Of a DNA stretch of 64,000 nt, positions 63,889 through 64,000 are shown in pieces. Numbering within the stretch: position 1 is the first letter of the stretch; each line of letters begins with the position of its first letter. The notes beneath the pieces were generated by a model. The model saw only the letters and a list, made by a program, of their open reading frames with translations. It was not told the origin of the DNA and did not search any database. The stretch is taken from contig JAEYXH010000016.1 in the NCBI GenBank assembly GCA_023428545.1, forward strand, positions 1-64,000. Direction: 5' to 3'. Origin of the DNA: Bacteroidota bacterium (GTDB lineage Bacteria; Bacteroidota; Bacteroidia; Bacteroidales; Prolixibacteraceae). The translations under genes were made by a program, and so were the position numbers.

Positions 63889-64000
63889 AGTCAAAGCGAA
63901 CTTTTTAAAAGCCTGAGCCTATTTATTTTTAAAACGTGCAGATTGAAATCCTAAGTTAGTCACAAGAACGAATTGAAATGTTTAGTGCGGAGAGGGGGGG

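Noticed and set aside
63988..64000. G-rich run at the very end of the window
   Set aside because: A short GAGGGGGGG end could be a real homopolymer or a contig-end artefact; nothing can be built on it.
1..64000. tRNA, rRNA, CRISPR, insertion sequences, prophage
   Set aside because: No gap between genes holds a cloverleaf-like sequence that I could see, no regular spaced repeats occur, and no transposase, integrase or phage protein is encoded.

Overview
The window is a stretch of chromosome from a member of the Bacteroidota, most likely the Bacteroidales/Marinilabiliales side of the phylum. Several features point there. SecD and SecF are fused. A DksA-like protein with a degraded zinc finger sits in an ileS-dksA-lspA run. 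The order ftsX-DUF3098-uppP-truB-queA is present, as are a signal-peptide-bearing ExbB with two adjacent ExbD genes, and signal peptides ending in Ala-Gln. Many genes follow the Bacteroidetes -7 promoter motif TAnnTTTG, some with a TTTG-like -33 element about 19-21 bases upstream. Start codons are usually preceded by A-rich sequence, not a clear Shine-Dalgarno site. I saw no rRNA, tRNA, CRISPR array, insertion sequence or prophage, so this is mostly core chromosome.

Layout. 1-3670: a small unknown membrane protein and secDF. 3707-9377 (minus): a methyltransferase, a SIMPL-domain protein, then the ftsX-DUF3098-uppP-truB-queA operon. 9658-14143 (plus): translation genes rplM-rpsI-rpsB-tsf behind a good promoter and a foldable leader RNA, then pyrH and frr. 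14186-16414 (minus): pterin/flavin genes ribE, a PTR1/FolM-like reductase broken by an in-frame stop, folB and a short folK. 16494-22756 (minus): ileS, dksA-like, lspA, cysS. 23056-23613 (minus): an unknown secreted protein. 23984-28303 (plus): a four-gene operon of secreted proteins that I do not recognise as any named system. 28368-30979 (minus): exported aldose epimerase, a metallo-beta-lactamase-fold hydrolase and a second, full-length folK. 31060-38474 (plus): sppA, lpxK, punA, a PrsW-like protease, a PLP dehydratase and the YifB ATPase. 38487-45491 (minus): a PurF homologue lacking its catalytic cysteine, an amino-acid permease, a methyltransferase with a signal peptide, and a large BNR/Asp-box secreted protein. 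45840-49662 (plus): an AmpG-like transporter, alkaline phosphatase and a bile-acid:sodium symporter-family protein. 49659-52771 (minus): DEAD-box helicase, dprA and a small membrane protein. 52872-55188 (plus): aroB-aroA. 55213-59074: divergent NagX-like transmembrane acyltransferase and a GH20 hexosaminidase lipoprotein. 59106-61390: tadA and aspS. 61444-63799 (minus): exbB, a membrane protein and two exbD genes.

Most genes are housekeeping. The least explained part is the 23984-28303 operon. It encodes four exported proteins whose folds look, by eye, like the TolB-N/CsgG, LPP20/FlgT-N and FlgT-C modules of outer-membrane assembly or lipoprotein systems, and one of them ends in a probable outer-membrane beta-barrel. 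Other points for a second look are the in-frame stop in the pteridine reductase, the two dissimilar HPPK genes, the PurF paralogue with Ser in place of the N-terminal nucleophile Cys, the exported methyltransferase and the structured leader before rplM.

All functional calls rest on reading motifs and lengths; no database search was run. Several gene starts were moved downstream of the longest possible start because the longer start overlaps a promoter -7 box or lies upstream of the family's usual N-terminus.
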